Shown: positions 10,001 through 16,611 of the stretch, piece after piece
Position numbering within the stretch: the stretch's first letter is position 1
How the letters are laid out: the number at the start of each line of letters is the position of its first letter
Source of the DNA: GCA-2718845 sp913041905
Lineage (GTDB): Bacteria; Pseudomonadota; Gammaproteobacteria; GCA-002705445; GCA-002716945
Length of the DNA stretch: 22,024 nt
NCBI GenBank assembly: GCA_913041905.1
Contig: CAJWJQ010000018.1
Span: forward strand, 1 to 22,024
Direction: 5' to 3'
The notes under the pieces: generated by a model
The model's database searches: none
What the model saw: only the letters and a program-made list of their open reading frames with translations
What the model was told of the DNA's origin: nothing
Program-made: the position numbers and the translations under genes

Positions 10001-11133
10001 CCGGGACGCATCATTTTATAAATTTCTATTAAAGCTGTCTCTTGGTTGGTAGTTGGGTCAACATCTAATGTATTGCAAATAAATGGCCCTCTATCAAGTT
10101 CATTTGTATGCAGAATATCAAAACTTTTTATTTTCGACGCTAAAATATCCTCAATTAATTCCTTTGTAATTTGTTGATTACAGGATAGAAATATTTCGCC
10201 TGTCTTAGTATCTACTACGTCTTTAGAAATTCTTTTACCCCAAAGATACTCTGATGGTATCGTATATCCTTTCATTTTAGATTTTTTTTCTAATTCTAAA
10301 TGTCTTACCGTTATCCTCTTACCTTTTGGTACAATAACTTTTTTATTATGCAATATATCAAATTGCGCAATACTTCCTTTTAAATCAGTTAAGCTTTGAG
10401 CTAGAAAAAACTTTCCTTTATCAACTGTAACTTTATTACTATCATAAAATATATCTAATATTTCTTTTGTATTGTAGCCTAGTGCTCTTAATATAATTGT
10501 AGATGATATCTTTCTTCTTCTATCAATCCTTGCAAAAACTATATCTTTCTGATCAAACTCAAAATCTAACCATGAGCCACGATATGGTATTACCCTTGCG
10601 GAAAATAATAACTTACCAGAAGAATGTGTTTTACCGCTATCATGATCAAAAAATACTCCTGGAGATCTATGTAATTGTGATACAACGACTCTTTCAGTAC
10701 CATTAACTATGAACGTCCCATATTTTGTCATGATTGGCATATCGCCAAGAAATACCTCAGAGTTTTCAAATATTTCTAGTTGACCAGCTGATTTTGGGTC
10801 GATATTAACTGATAATTTCAAATCTACTTTTAGTGGAACAGAAAAACTTTTACCAGTAATACGGCATTCTTCTTCTACGTATTCTTCTCCGCCTAATTTA
10901 AAACCCATATATTCTAATTTACAATTACTTGAATAATCATAAATTGGGAAAACTGATTTAAATACTTCGTCTAAAGTAGATTTAGAATAATTTATTTTTC
11001 CATCATTCCCTTTTCCTAGGAATTTATTATATGACTCTAATTGCAATTGAATTAAATTAGGCATTTGGAGAACATCTCCTAATTTACCAAAATTCTTTCT
11101 TATTCTTTTTTTTGCTGTATAACTATATTTCAT
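7036..11133 (-). CDS. rpoB: DNA-directed RNA polymerase subunit beta
   Basis: Second catalytic subunit of RNA polymerase. At 1365 residues it is 23 longer than E. coli RpoB. The rifampicin-pocket region SQLSQFMDQNNPLAEITHKR lies at 515-534, six residues later than in E. coli. The positions equal to E. coli D516, H526 and S531 are D522, H532 and S537, all wild type. The active-site lysines are in PGDKMAGRHGNKG, and the C-terminal region that contacts beta' carries GGKAQFGGQRFGEMEVWAL. The ATG at 11133 has an AAGGAAAGGAA ribosome site and gives the usual N-terminus (MKYSYTAKKRIRKNFGK). It is 83 nt after rplL, across a palindrome that may affect expression, and ends in TAG inside the rpoC ribosome site. 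Confidence 0.99.
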   Translation of the reverse strand: MKYSYTAKKRIRKNFGKLGDVLQMPNLIQLQLESYNKFLGKGNDGKINYSKSTLDEVFKSVFPIYDYSSNCKLEYMGFKLGGEEYVEEECRITGKSFSVPLKVDLKLSVNIDPKSAGQLEIFENSEVFLGDMPIMTKYGTFIVNGTERVVVSQLHRSPGVFFDHDSGKTHSSGKLLFSARVIPYRGSWLDFEFDQKDIVFARIDRRRKISSTIILRALGYNTKEILDIFYDSNKVTVDKGKFFLAQSLTDLKGSIAQFDILHNKKVIVPKGKRITVRHLELEKKSKMKGYTIPSEYLWGKRISKDVVDTKTGEIFLSCNQQITKELIEDILASKIKSFDILHTNELDRGPFICNTLDVDPTTNQETALIEIYKMMRPGEPPTKEASLQLFTNLFQSSDRYDLSDVGRMKFNSRVGRTDVTGDGVLSNEDIIAVLQTLINIRNGFDTVDDIDHLGNRRVKCVGEMVENVFRIGLVRVEKAVKERMSTMELADKLQPKDIINSKPITATLKEFFGTSQLSQFMDQNNPLAEITHKRRISALGPGGLTRERAGFEVRDVHPTHYGRVCPIETPEGPNIGLINSLATYSRPNNYGFLETPYRTVVAGKVKPEIKWLSAIEESKYHIAQANTELDKNNKIVGDLVSCRHNNEFSITSPDKIELMDVSPKQVVSVAAALIPFLEHDDANRALMGSNMQRQAVPILKPEKPLVGTGIEKTVAIDSGASFTVKRGGTVDYVDASRIIVNVDDNEVAGANDTGVDIYPLTKYTRTNQNTCINQRPLVSTGDVIEKDDVIADGPSTDLGELALGQNLLIAFMPWHGYNFEDSILVSERVVQEDRFTSIHIEELECIARDTKLGSEEITSDIPNVSESLLNKLDESGIVYVGAEVKSGDILVGKVTPKGESQLTPEEKLLRAIFGEKASDVKDTSLKVPSGMDGTVIDVRVFTREGIEKDARALEIQNTFIVDARKNLEDELRINQENIYARTRKLLLNKQIAKGTKDVKAGSKISQSILDNLEDEDLFKFILKTESGNIALASMQNQLDKLSQKFSEDLEQTTQKLSQHDDLGPGIQKKVKVYLAVKRTLQPGDKMAGRHGNKGVISQIVPVEDMPHTEDGRPVDIVLNPLGVPSRMNVGQVLETHLGWAAKGIGFKIASLMEEKVPVKKVRTYLNEVYGSCPGFDKHDLKTLTDAEISVLASNLKNGVPMATPVFDGASEQEIKSMLDLADLPESGQATLFDGRTGEKFERPVTIGYMYIIKLNHLVDDKMHARSTGPYSLVTQQPLGGKAQFGGQRFGEMEVWALQAYGASHTLQEMLTVKSDDVAGRNKIYKNIVDGDFSADPHVPESFNVLLKEIRSLGINIDLDQENKES

Positions 11134-11165
11134 TAATTCCTTTCCTTTTTAAACACGCCGGCCTC

Positions 11166-11183
11166 TTAGTAATTAATTACTAA
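11166..11183 (-). repeat. 18-nt perfect palindrome in the rplL-rpoB spacer
   Basis: TTAGTAATTAATTACTAA equals its own reverse complement. As RNA it can form a 7-bp stem closed by UUAA. It lies midway in the 83-nt gap between rplL and rpoB. No U-run follows on the minus strand (next bases GAGGCCGGCGTG), so it is not a standard rho-independent terminator. In E. coli this gap holds an attenuator and an RNase III cleavage site that lower rpoBC relative to rplJL. A similar role here is only a guess. Confidence 0.5.
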
Positions 11184-11216
11184 TAAAATTTAATGCTAGT
11201 GCGTTATGCAAGAGTA

Positions 11217-11597
11217 TTATTTAAGTTCAACAGTAGCGCCTGCTTCTTCAAGTTGTTTTTTAAATTCTTCTGCTTCTTTTTTATCAACACCTTCTTTCAA
11301 TACGCAAGGTGCTGACTCAACCTTTTCTTTTGCTTCCTTTAAGCCTAATCCTGTCACAGAGCGAGCAGCTTTAATAACCGCTACTTTGTTAGAGCCTATG
11401 CTAGCCAAAGAAATATCAAAAGCTGATTTTTCTTCTTCAGCTGCTTCTCCGGCACCCGCAGCTACTGGTGTTGCTGCTGCTACTGGTGCTGCTGCTGTAA
11501 CTCCAAACTTTTCTTCCATTTCTGAAATTAAATCTACTACTTCCATTACAGTCATTTTGGATATTGTGTCTATAATGTTATCTTTTGTTGCGGCCAT
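11217..11597 (-). CDS. rplL: 50S ribosomal protein L7/L12
   Basis: Multi-copy acidic stalk protein that recruits and activates translational GTPases such as the EF-Tu and EF-G encoded nearby. The 126 residues show the N-terminal dimerisation helices (1-33, with VMEVVDLISEMEEKFGV), an Ala-rich hinge at about 34-52, and the C-terminal factor-binding domain from about 58 (NKVAVIKAARSVTGLGLKEA, VESAP). It follows rplJ after a 26-nt spacer that carries the strong Shine-Dalgarno AAGGAGAAG. This is the best ribosome site in the ribosomal-protein cluster, which fits the several L7/L12 copies needed per L10. Confidence 0.98.
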   Translation of the reverse strand: MAATKDNIIDTISKMTVMEVVDLISEMEEKFGVTAAAPVAAATPVAAGAGEAAEEEKSAFDISLASIGSNKVAVIKAARSVTGLGLKEAKEKVESAPCVLKEGVDKKEAEEFKKQLEEAGATVELK

Positions 11598-11623
11598 TTT
11601 TGTCTTCTCCTTTTAATTTGTTA

Positions 11624-12145
11624 CTAATTCTTAGATTGTTTTACTGCATCTAAAGTTCTAACCATTTTAGCTGGAACTGCATTTACTGTTGCCATAAGTT
11701 TTTGTATAGGCGCCTGCATTACTGACATTAATCGAGATATCGCCTCTTCATATGTAGGTAATGACGCCAATTTCTTTATTTCTACAAGATCAAGCTCATT
11801 TCCTTTATATGCAAGTGATTTTAATTCTATATTTTCATGCTCGTCAATGAAATTTTTAACTAATTTTGCAAATTCTCCTGGATTATCGTTAGAGGTGGCT
11901 AAAATCTGAGGTCCAGTTAATTTTTCACCTATTGAGGAATATTGAGAGTCTTTTAATGCCATTTTTAACATATTATTTTTAACAACTTTAATATATATTC
12001 CAGGGTTTCTTGCTATTTTTCTAAATTCGCCTAATTGATTTGCGGTCAAACCTCTATAATCGGCAGTTAATAATGTATCTGCATTCATAATGACTTCCGA
12101 CACTTCTTTAACTAATCCTTTTTTTTGCTCTAGATTTAACGGCAT
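11624..12145 (-). CDS. rplJ: 50S ribosomal protein L10
   Basis: Base of the ribosomal stalk: the N-terminal domain binds 23S rRNA and the C-terminal helix holds L7/L12 dimers. I start it at the ATG at 12145 (MPLNLEQKKGLVKEV, 173 residues), because L10 proteins begin close to this motif; a longer start at 12163 would overlap rplA and add MRREVD. Typical stretches are LTADYRGLTANQLGEFRK, VVKNNMLKMAL, GPQILA, LASLPTYEEAISRLMSVMQAP and MVRTLDAVK. Only one nucleotide separates it from the rplA stop (TGATATG), so it is coupled to L1. There is no room for the long L10-binding leader found upstream of rplJ in E. coli. Confidence 0.97.
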   Translation of the reverse strand: MPLNLEQKKGLVKEVSEVIMNADTLLTADYRGLTANQLGEFRKIARNPGIYIKVVKNNMLKMALKDSQYSSIGEKLTGPQILATSNDNPGEFAKLVKNFIDEHENIELKSLAYKGNELDLVEIKKLASLPTYEEAISRLMSVMQAPIQKLMATVNAVPAKMVRTLDAVKQSKN

Positions 12146-12146
12146 A

Positions 12147-12848
12147 TCAACTTCTCTTCTCAACTGAGGCTAAGTCTACCTTAATTCCTGGGCCCATAGT
12201 AGAGGATAATGTAATATTTTTCATATATTTACCTTTCATACTTGGTGGTTTTACCCTGACTAAGTCACTTATTAAAGCATGAACATTTTCAACAAGCTTG
12301 CTAGCATCAAAATCTACTTTACCAATAGTTGTATGTATAATGCCTGCCTTATCTGTCTTGTATCTTATTTGACCTTTTTTAGCATTATTAACTGCTCCAG
12401 ATATATTTTTTGTTACAGTGCCTTCTTTGGGGTTAGGCATTAAATTTTTAGGACCTAAGATTCTACCTAGTTGGCCAAGTAATTTCATACACTCGGGAGT
12501 TGATATAACAATATCAGCATCCAAGTCTTTCTTTTTCTTAACTTCTTCTATTAAATCCTCAAATCCAATTAAATCTGCTCCTGCTTTTTTAGCTGCAGCT
12601 GCTTCAGGTCCCTCTGCAAATACAGCAACTTTTGTTACTTTGCCAATTCCATGAGGCAAAGACGTTGACCCTCGAACATTTTGATCAGATTTTTTAGGGT
12701 CTACACCCAGGTTTATACTTATATCGATAGACTCGTTAAATTTTAATTTTGGTAAATTCAATAATAATTGTATAGCATCAGTTAAAGCATATGGTTTTGA
12801 TACTTCAATTTTCTCATTAATTATCTTTTGTCTTTTCGTTACAGTCAC
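12147..12848 (-). CDS. rplA: 50S ribosomal protein L1
   Basis: rRNA-binding protein of the mobile L1 stalk beside the E site; in many bacteria also a translational repressor of its own operon. The 233 residues match the family length. Conserved stretches include FNESIDISINLGVDPKKSDQ, VRGSTSLPHGIGK, GRILGPKNLMPNPKEGTVT, GQIRYKTDKAGIIHTTIGKV and the C-terminal STMGPGIKVD. The start codon is GTG at 12848, 2 nt after the rplK stop, with GAGGT about 10 nt upstream. In E. coli L1 represses rplKA through a site in the rplK leader. Here rplK begins 4 nt after nusG, so any such target would have to lie inside nusG or further upstream. Confidence 0.98.
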   Translation of the reverse strand: MTVTKRQKIINEKIEVSKPYALTDAIQLLLNLPKLKFNESIDISINLGVDPKKSDQNVRGSTSLPHGIGKVTKVAVFAEGPEAAAAKKAGADLIGFEDLIEEVKKKKDLDADIVISTPECMKLLGQLGRILGPKNLMPNPKEGTVTKNISGAVNNAKKGQIRYKTDKAGIIHTTIGKVDFDASKLVENVHALISDLVRVKPPSMKGKYMKNITLSSTMGPGIKVDLASVEKRS

Positions 12849-12850
12849 AA

Positions 12851-13276
12851 TTATTCTACCTCTATCCCCATGCTTCTTGCTGTTCCAGCAATAATTTTTA
12901 TAGCCTGTTCCATATCTGCTGCATTTAAATCCCCTTCCTTCTGTTTTACTATGTCTTCTAATTGTTTTTTGGTAACCTTGCCAACTTTATCTGTTTGTGG
13001 AATTGGGCTTCCTTTTGTGATTCCAGCAGCTTTTTTTAATAATATAGATGCTGGGGTTGATTTGACAATAAAATCAAAAGTTCTATCTTTATAAACATTA
13101 ATTACAACTGGTAACGCAAGACCTTTTTCTATGTCTTTTGTTTTATCGTTGAATTGCTTACAAAAATCTTGAATGTTTAAACCATGCTGCCCTAAAGCAG
13201 GTCCTACTGGAGGTGCAGGGTTAGCGCTTCCCGCTGGAACCTGTAGTTTAACTTGTGTTACTAATTCTTTTGCCAT
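12851..13276 (-). CDS. rplK: 50S ribosomal protein L11
   Basis: Binds the GTPase-associated centre of 23S rRNA and is required for stringent-response activation of RelA in E. coli. I start it at the ATG at 13276 (MAKELVTQVKLQVPAG, 141 residues), preceded by AAGGGA. An in-frame start at 13294 would add MKRDNI and overlap nusG. Family stretches are the N-terminal PAPPVGPALGQHGLNIQDFC, then PVVINVYKDRTFDF, LLKKAAGI and GTARSMGIEVE. It is 4 nt downstream of nusG and 2 nt upstream of rplA, so it appears to be part of one secE-nusG-rplKAJL transcript rather than having its own promoter as in E. coli. Confidence 0.98.
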   Translation of the reverse strand: MAKELVTQVKLQVPAGSANPAPPVGPALGQHGLNIQDFCKQFNDKTKDIEKGLALPVVINVYKDRTFDFIVKSTPASILLKKAAGITKGSPIPQTDKVGKVTKKQLEDIVKQKEGDLNAADMEQAIKIIAGTARSMGIEVE

Positions 13277-13280
13277 AATA

Positions 13281-13808
13281 TTATCCCTTTTCAACCTGGG
13301 TTAATGATAGTTCAATTGGCGTTGGTTTACCAAACACCAGAACTGATACTTTAAGTCTATTTTTTTCAAAATCAACCTTTTCTACCACTCCATTAAAATC
13401 ATTGAATGGTCCATCTGTTATTCTAACGACTTCTCCAGGCTCAAACATTACTTTTGGTTTAGGTTGATCAGCGTCTTTCTGCATTGATTTTATTAAATTT
13501 TCAGCCTCACTAGCGGGAAGTGGTATGGGTTTGTCTCCAGTGCTACCCACAAAACCTAGTACTTTAGGTGAGTTCTTGACTAAATGCCAAGTACTATCAT
13601 TCATTTCCATTTTTATCATTACGTATCCAGGAAAATATTTTCTCTCAGTTCTTTTCTTTTGACCGTCCTTAATTTCTAATACTTCTTCTGTTGGGACTAA
13701 TATTTCACCAAAAGACTTTTCTAAACCTTCGCGCTTTATTGTGTCCTCAAGGGTTTGTTTGACTTTATTTTCATAGCCAGAATATGCCTGCAATACATAC
13801 CATTTCAT
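13281..13808 (-). CDS. nusG: Transcription termination/antitermination factor NusG
   Basis: Processivity factor that clamps RNA polymerase through its NGN domain and links it to Rho or the ribosome (S10) through its KOW domain. I start it at the ATG at 13808 (MKWYVLQAYSGYENK, 175 residues, close to the Pseudomonas length). It is 7 nt after the secE stop with AGGT upstream. Two in-frame earlier starts (13829 and 13853) would run into secE. The NGN domain covers about 1-115 (FGEILVPTEEV, KYFPGYVMIKM, WHLVKNSPKVLGFVG). The KOW domain is at about 122-175 (FEPGEVVRITDGPFNDFNGV, ending TQVEKG). Confidence 0.96.
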   Translation of the reverse strand: MKWYVLQAYSGYENKVKQTLEDTIKREGLEKSFGEILVPTEEVLEIKDGQKKRTERKYFPGYVMIKMEMNDSTWHLVKNSPKVLGFVGSTGDKPIPLPASEAENLIKSMQKDADQPKPKVMFEPGEVVRITDGPFNDFNGVVEKVDFEKNRLKVSVLVFGKPTPIELSLTQVEKG

Positions 13809-13815
13809 ATCGACG

Positions 13816-14187
13816 CTACCTGATTCCATATAAATTTCCAATTGCCCAAGCAAATAACATGTCTAACAACCACAGTATTAATCCAATAATTATCACTATA
13901 ACAATAACTCCCAGGGCTGTTTGAGTAGTTTCTTGTTTTGTTGGCCATGTTACCTTTTTTAACTCTACTTTAGAATCAATAATGTAACTATAGGCGGTTT
14001 TACCAAAATCTGTTTGATATAATATGATGATTGACATGCCTATTACAACCAACATCCCTAAAACACGATAAAATAAGCGAATCTCAGAAAAATAATAAAA
14101 CATTACTACACCAATCATTAACATCACTAATGACAACATTGTAAGAGGTATATTACTGCGTCTCTTTATATTTTTTGATTCTGACAT
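13816..14187 (-). CDS. secE: Preprotein translocase subunit SecE
   Basis: Small essential membrane subunit of the SecYEG channel that braces SecY. At 123 residues it has the three-helix gammaproteobacterial form: helices at about 15-33, 38-58 and 90-113. The conserved amphipathic hinge SKVELKKVTWPTKQETTQTA sits before the last helix. The ATG at 14187 has AAGGAAG immediately upstream. It lies 16 nt after the tRNA-Trp gene and 7 nt before nusG, the usual secE-nusG pair. Confidence 0.97.
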   Translation of the reverse strand: MSESKNIKRRSNIPLTMLSLVMLMIGVVMFYYFSEIRLFYRVLGMLVVIGMSIIILYQTDFGKTAYSYIIDSKVELKKVTWPTKQETTQTALGVIVIVIIIGLILWLLDMLFAWAIGNLYGIR

Positions 14188-14203
14188 GGCTTCCTTATAA
14201 TTA

Positions 14204-14276
14204 CAGGCCAGGAGGGACTCGAACCCCCAACCTACGGTTTTGGAGACCGTCGCTCTACCAATTGAGCTACTAGCCT
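14204..14276 (-). tRNA. tRNA-Trp (anticodon CCA)
   Basis: A 73-nt cloverleaf on the minus strand. The acceptor arm AGGCTAG pairs with CTGGCCT, with discriminator G73. The D-loop has AATTGGTA, the anticodon loop CTCCAAA is on the stem ACGGT/ACCGT, and the T-loop is TTCGAGT. The bases after G73 are TAA, so the 3' CCA is not encoded. It lies between tuf (30 nt) and secE (16 nt), as in many gammaproteobacteria. Confidence 0.97.
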
Positions 14277-14306
14277 ATCTATCTAATTAAATCAGATGAT
14301 TAGCTA

Positions 14307-15497
14307 TTACTCTATAATTTTTGCAACTACTCCTGCTCCAACAGTTTTACCACCTTCACGAATCGCGAATTTTAATCCCTCTTCCATAGCGATTGGAGTG
14401 ATTAATTCAACTTTCATTTTGACATTGTCTCCTGGCATAACCATTTCAACATCTTTTGGAAGTTCTATAGCGCCCGTTACATCGGTAGTTCTAAAGTAAA
14501 ATTGAGGTCTATAGTTCGCAAAGAATGGAGTGTGTCTTCCACCTTCTTCTTTAGATAAAACATAAATCTCACATTCAAATTTTGTATGGGGTTTAACAGA
14601 ACCAGGCAAGCATAATACTTGTCCACGTTCTACTTCTTCACGTTTTGTACCACGCAAAAGAACACCTACATTATCACCAGCGATACCTTCGTCTAGAAGT
14701 TTTCTAAACATTTCAACTCCTGTGCATGTGGTTTTTGTAGTGTCTTTGATTCCAACGATTTCTATATCATCTCCAACGTTTACTTTTCCTCTTTCAATTC
14801 TGCCTGTAACTACAGTACCTCTACCTGAAATAGAGAAAACATCCTCTATAGGCATTAAGAATTTTCCATCAACTGGTCTTTCTGGCACAGGGATAAAACT
14901 ATCCATTGCTTCAATAAGTTTTTCGATTGATGGTATACCAATATCAGACGTATCGCCCTCTATTGCTTTAAGAGCTGATCCCGTAATTATAGGTACATCA
15001 TCGCCTGGGAATTCATACTTAGTTAATAATTCTCTAATTTCCATTTCTACTAAATCTGTAAGTTCTTTATCGTCTACCTGATCTGCTTTATTTAGATATA
15101 CAACAATATGGGGGACGCCTACTTGCCTTGCTAACAAAATATGTTCACGAGTTTGAGGCATTGGCCCGTCTGCTGCAGAACATACTAAAATTGCACCATC
15201 CATTTGAGCAGCACCAGTAATCATATTTTTTACATAATCAGCATGGCCTGGACAGTCTACATGAGCATAATGTCTCTTTTCAGACTCATATTCAACGTGG
15301 GCTGTTGCAATAGTGATACCTCTTGCTTTTTCTTCAGGCGCATTATCAATTTGATCATACGCTTTGAATTCCCCACCATATTTTTCACCCATAACCTTAG
15401 TTAGAGCAGCAGTTAATGTTGTCTTACCATGATCAACGTGACCTATTGTGCCAACGTTGACATGCTCCTTATTTCTTTCAAATTTATCTTTTGCCAT
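14307..15497 (-). CDS. tuf: Elongation factor Tu (EF-Tu)
   Basis: GTPase that carries aminoacyl-tRNA to the ribosomal A site. The 396 residues compare with 394 in E. coli. The P-loop is GHVDHGKT at 19-26, G3 is DCPGHAD with catalytic H85, G4 is NKAD (most relatives have NKCD), and G5 is GSALKA. Domains 2 and 3 are complete (FSISGRGTVVTGRIERG, RPQFYFRTTDVTG, ending REGGKTVGAGVVAKIIE). The roughly 100-nt leader to tRNA-Thr holds GGGGA about 10 nt before the ATG and a weak dyad (AAGTAG/CTACTT, 15530-15553). Its position beside tRNA-Thr and tRNA-Trp corresponds to tufB. Whether a second copy follows fusA cannot be seen. Confidence 0.98.
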   Translation of the reverse strand: MAKDKFERNKEHVNVGTIGHVDHGKTTLTAALTKVMGEKYGGEFKAYDQIDNAPEEKARGITIATAHVEYESEKRHYAHVDCPGHADYVKNMITGAAQMDGAILVCSAADGPMPQTREHILLARQVGVPHIVVYLNKADQVDDKELTDLVEMEIRELLTKYEFPGDDVPIITGSALKAIEGDTSDIGIPSIEKLIEAMDSFIPVPERPVDGKFLMPIEDVFSISGRGTVVTGRIERGKVNVGDDIEIVGIKDTTKTTCTGVEMFRKLLDEGIAGDNVGVLLRGTKREEVERGQVLCLPGSVKPHTKFECEIYVLSKEEGGRHTPFFANYRPQFYFRTTDVTGAIELPKDVEMVMPGDNVKMKVELITPIAMEEGLKFAIREGGKTVGAGVVAKIIE

Positions 15498-15597
15498 TGT
15501 TAAATCCCCAGTTAAATAATTACAGTTTTAAGTAGAGAAATAATAAACTACTTTTTCATGCAAATACACTAAAATTTAACTAAAATACATTAATTTT

Positions 15598-15670
<73 letters not shown>

Positions 15671-15732
15671 AAACTTCATATACAATGAATAATAGTGAAA
15701 GCAGATGGGAATTTACAGAAAATTAAAACTTT

Positions 15733-16029
15733 TTATTGAGGTTTTTTTATAAACCTATTTAGCATTTTTTTTTCCATTTCCCAAAAATATGAAAATTCGC
15801 CAAATAGTGTTCCAACTATTATTAGTAAGAACTGGTAAACAGGAATTAAGAGAAGTATTCGAAAAATCCAATAAAATATTGGGTTTATGCTATTTTCATT
15901 CAAACCCACGAATATAATAATGGTTCCAGCAAAATAAACCGCTAGAGTGCCTGTGACTGCAAATACTAAATTTACTATAAATAATTGATAATTCGATTCT
16001 ACTTTAAAAAAATTCCTTATTTTTTCCAT
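15733..16029 (-). CDS. DUF6787-like small membrane protein
   Basis: Function unknown. The protein has 98 residues from the ATG at 16029; a GTG at 16041 would add four, and neither start has a clear Shine-Dalgarno. It shows a short hydrophilic head (MEKIRNFFKVESNYQ), a hydrophobic segment at about 16-42, and a second at about 52-76. It ends in a charged C-terminal tail with the striking motif LFGEFSYFWEMEKKMLNRF. From memory, the pattern VESNxQL, FAxTG, YWIxRILLLxPVYQ, GxLFGxFxxFWxxEKKML matches DUF6787, a family I associate mainly with Bacteroidota; I could not run a profile search. It lies between tRNA-Gly and tRNA-Thr, where related gammaproteobacteria have no gene, so it may be an acquired insert. 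Confidence 0.75.
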   Translation of the reverse strand: MEKIRNFFKVESNYQLFIVNLVFAVTGTLAVYFAGTIIIFVGLNENSINPIFYWIFRILLLIPVYQFLLIIVGTLFGEFSYFWEMEKKMLNRFIKKPQ

Positions 16030-16064
16030 ATCTACATTCACAAAGCATATTAATTAATTTAATG

Positions 16065-16135
16065 AGCGGGTAACGGGAATCGAACCCGTATCGTCAGCTT
16101 GGAAGGCTGAAGTTCTACCATTGTACCATACCCGC
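16065..16135 (-). tRNA. tRNA-Gly (anticodon TCC)
   Basis: A 71-nt cloverleaf on the minus strand. The acceptor GCGGGTA pairs with TACCCGC; the discriminator is T73. The anticodon stem TCAGC/GCTGA carries loop CTTCCAA, and the T-arm is ACGGG-TTCGATT-CCCGT. The D-stem is weak, as in other tRNA-Gly(UCC). No CCA is encoded (CAT follows). It is 13 nt downstream of tRNA-Tyr, probably cut from the same precursor. Confidence 0.96.
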
Positions 16136-16148
16136 ATCTAAACAAGTT

Positions 16149-16230
16149 TGGAGGGGGCAGGATTCGAACCTGCGAAGGCAGGGCCAGCAGATTTACAGTC
16201 TGCCCTCGTTGACCGCTTGAGTACCCCTCC
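16149..16230 (-). tRNA. tRNA-Tyr (anticodon GTA)
   Basis: An 82-nt class II tRNA with a long variable arm, on the minus strand. The acceptor GGAGGGG pairs with CCCCTCC, discriminator A73. The anticodon stem GCAGA/TCTGC holds CTGTAAA, and the T-arm is GCAGG-TTCGAAT-CCTGC. AAC follows A73, so no CCA is encoded. Upstream TATAAA near 16250 could be a -10 box, but I found no matching -35. Confidence 0.97.
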
Positions 16231-16294
16231 AATAATTCAGAATATGTATTTATAACACAAATCATTATTTATCTAGAACAACAATTTAAAATAT

Positions 16295-16510
16295 TTAATA
16301 CGGTCTTTCTGGGTTTTTTATAATCCATAGGTAAAGTGCCCATACTGTACCCAATGCTAGGATAGTTTTTGCCGCATTTAAAAAATTATTACCATAGAAA
16401 ATGCCACTCAAACAAAGAGTAACAAACACAATTAATGCCGACTCTATTCTATTAGAGGTTATTTTCATTCCAAGAAAACGTGGTGGTGGTCCAAGAGGTG
16501 GTACTGCCAT
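16295..16510 (-). CDS. Hypothetical 71-aa membrane protein
   Basis: I do not recognise this gene. The protein opens with the Pro-rich MAVPPLGPPPRFLG, then has two hydrophobic segments at about 23-39 and 46-63, and ends KNPERPY; it looks like a two-helix inner-membrane hairpin with short ends. The ATG at 16510 is preceded by GGAGAG at good spacing, and a TATAAT at 16552-16557 (minus strand) could be its -10 box, though no good -35 accompanies it. These signals support it as a real gene. It lies 64 nt upstream of the tRNA-Tyr/tRNA-Gly pair. Confidence 0.6.
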   Translation of the reverse strand: MAVPPLGPPPRFLGMKITSNRIESALIVFVTLCLSGIFYGNNFLNAAKTILALGTVWALYLWIIKNPERPY

Positions 16511-16611
16511 TTAACTCTCCTACATTACTCCATTAAAGATATATTTAGTTAATTATATTCTCGCACTATGTCATATGCCTACACAACATCAATCTGGTGT
16601 TTTTCAACATA

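Noticed and set aside
7036..11133. Possible rifampicin-resistance residues in RpoB
   Set aside because: Residues equal to E. coli D516, H526 and S531 are unchanged, as are the RpsL lysines for streptomycin.
11206..11616. Plus-strand 136-aa open frame, Ala/Ser-rich
   Set aside because: Antisense shadow of rplL; its low-complexity sequence mirrors the Ala-rich hinge.
13809..13853. Longer NusG start (190 aa)
   Set aside because: Would overlap secE, and the added residues match no NusG N-terminus; the ATG at 13808 begins right before the conserved WYVLQAYSG.
16059..16265. Minus-strand 68-aa open frame containing PSQVRILPPPN
   Set aside because: It is the translation of the tRNA-Tyr and tRNA-Gly genes; this peptide pattern is a known tRNA-derived artefact.
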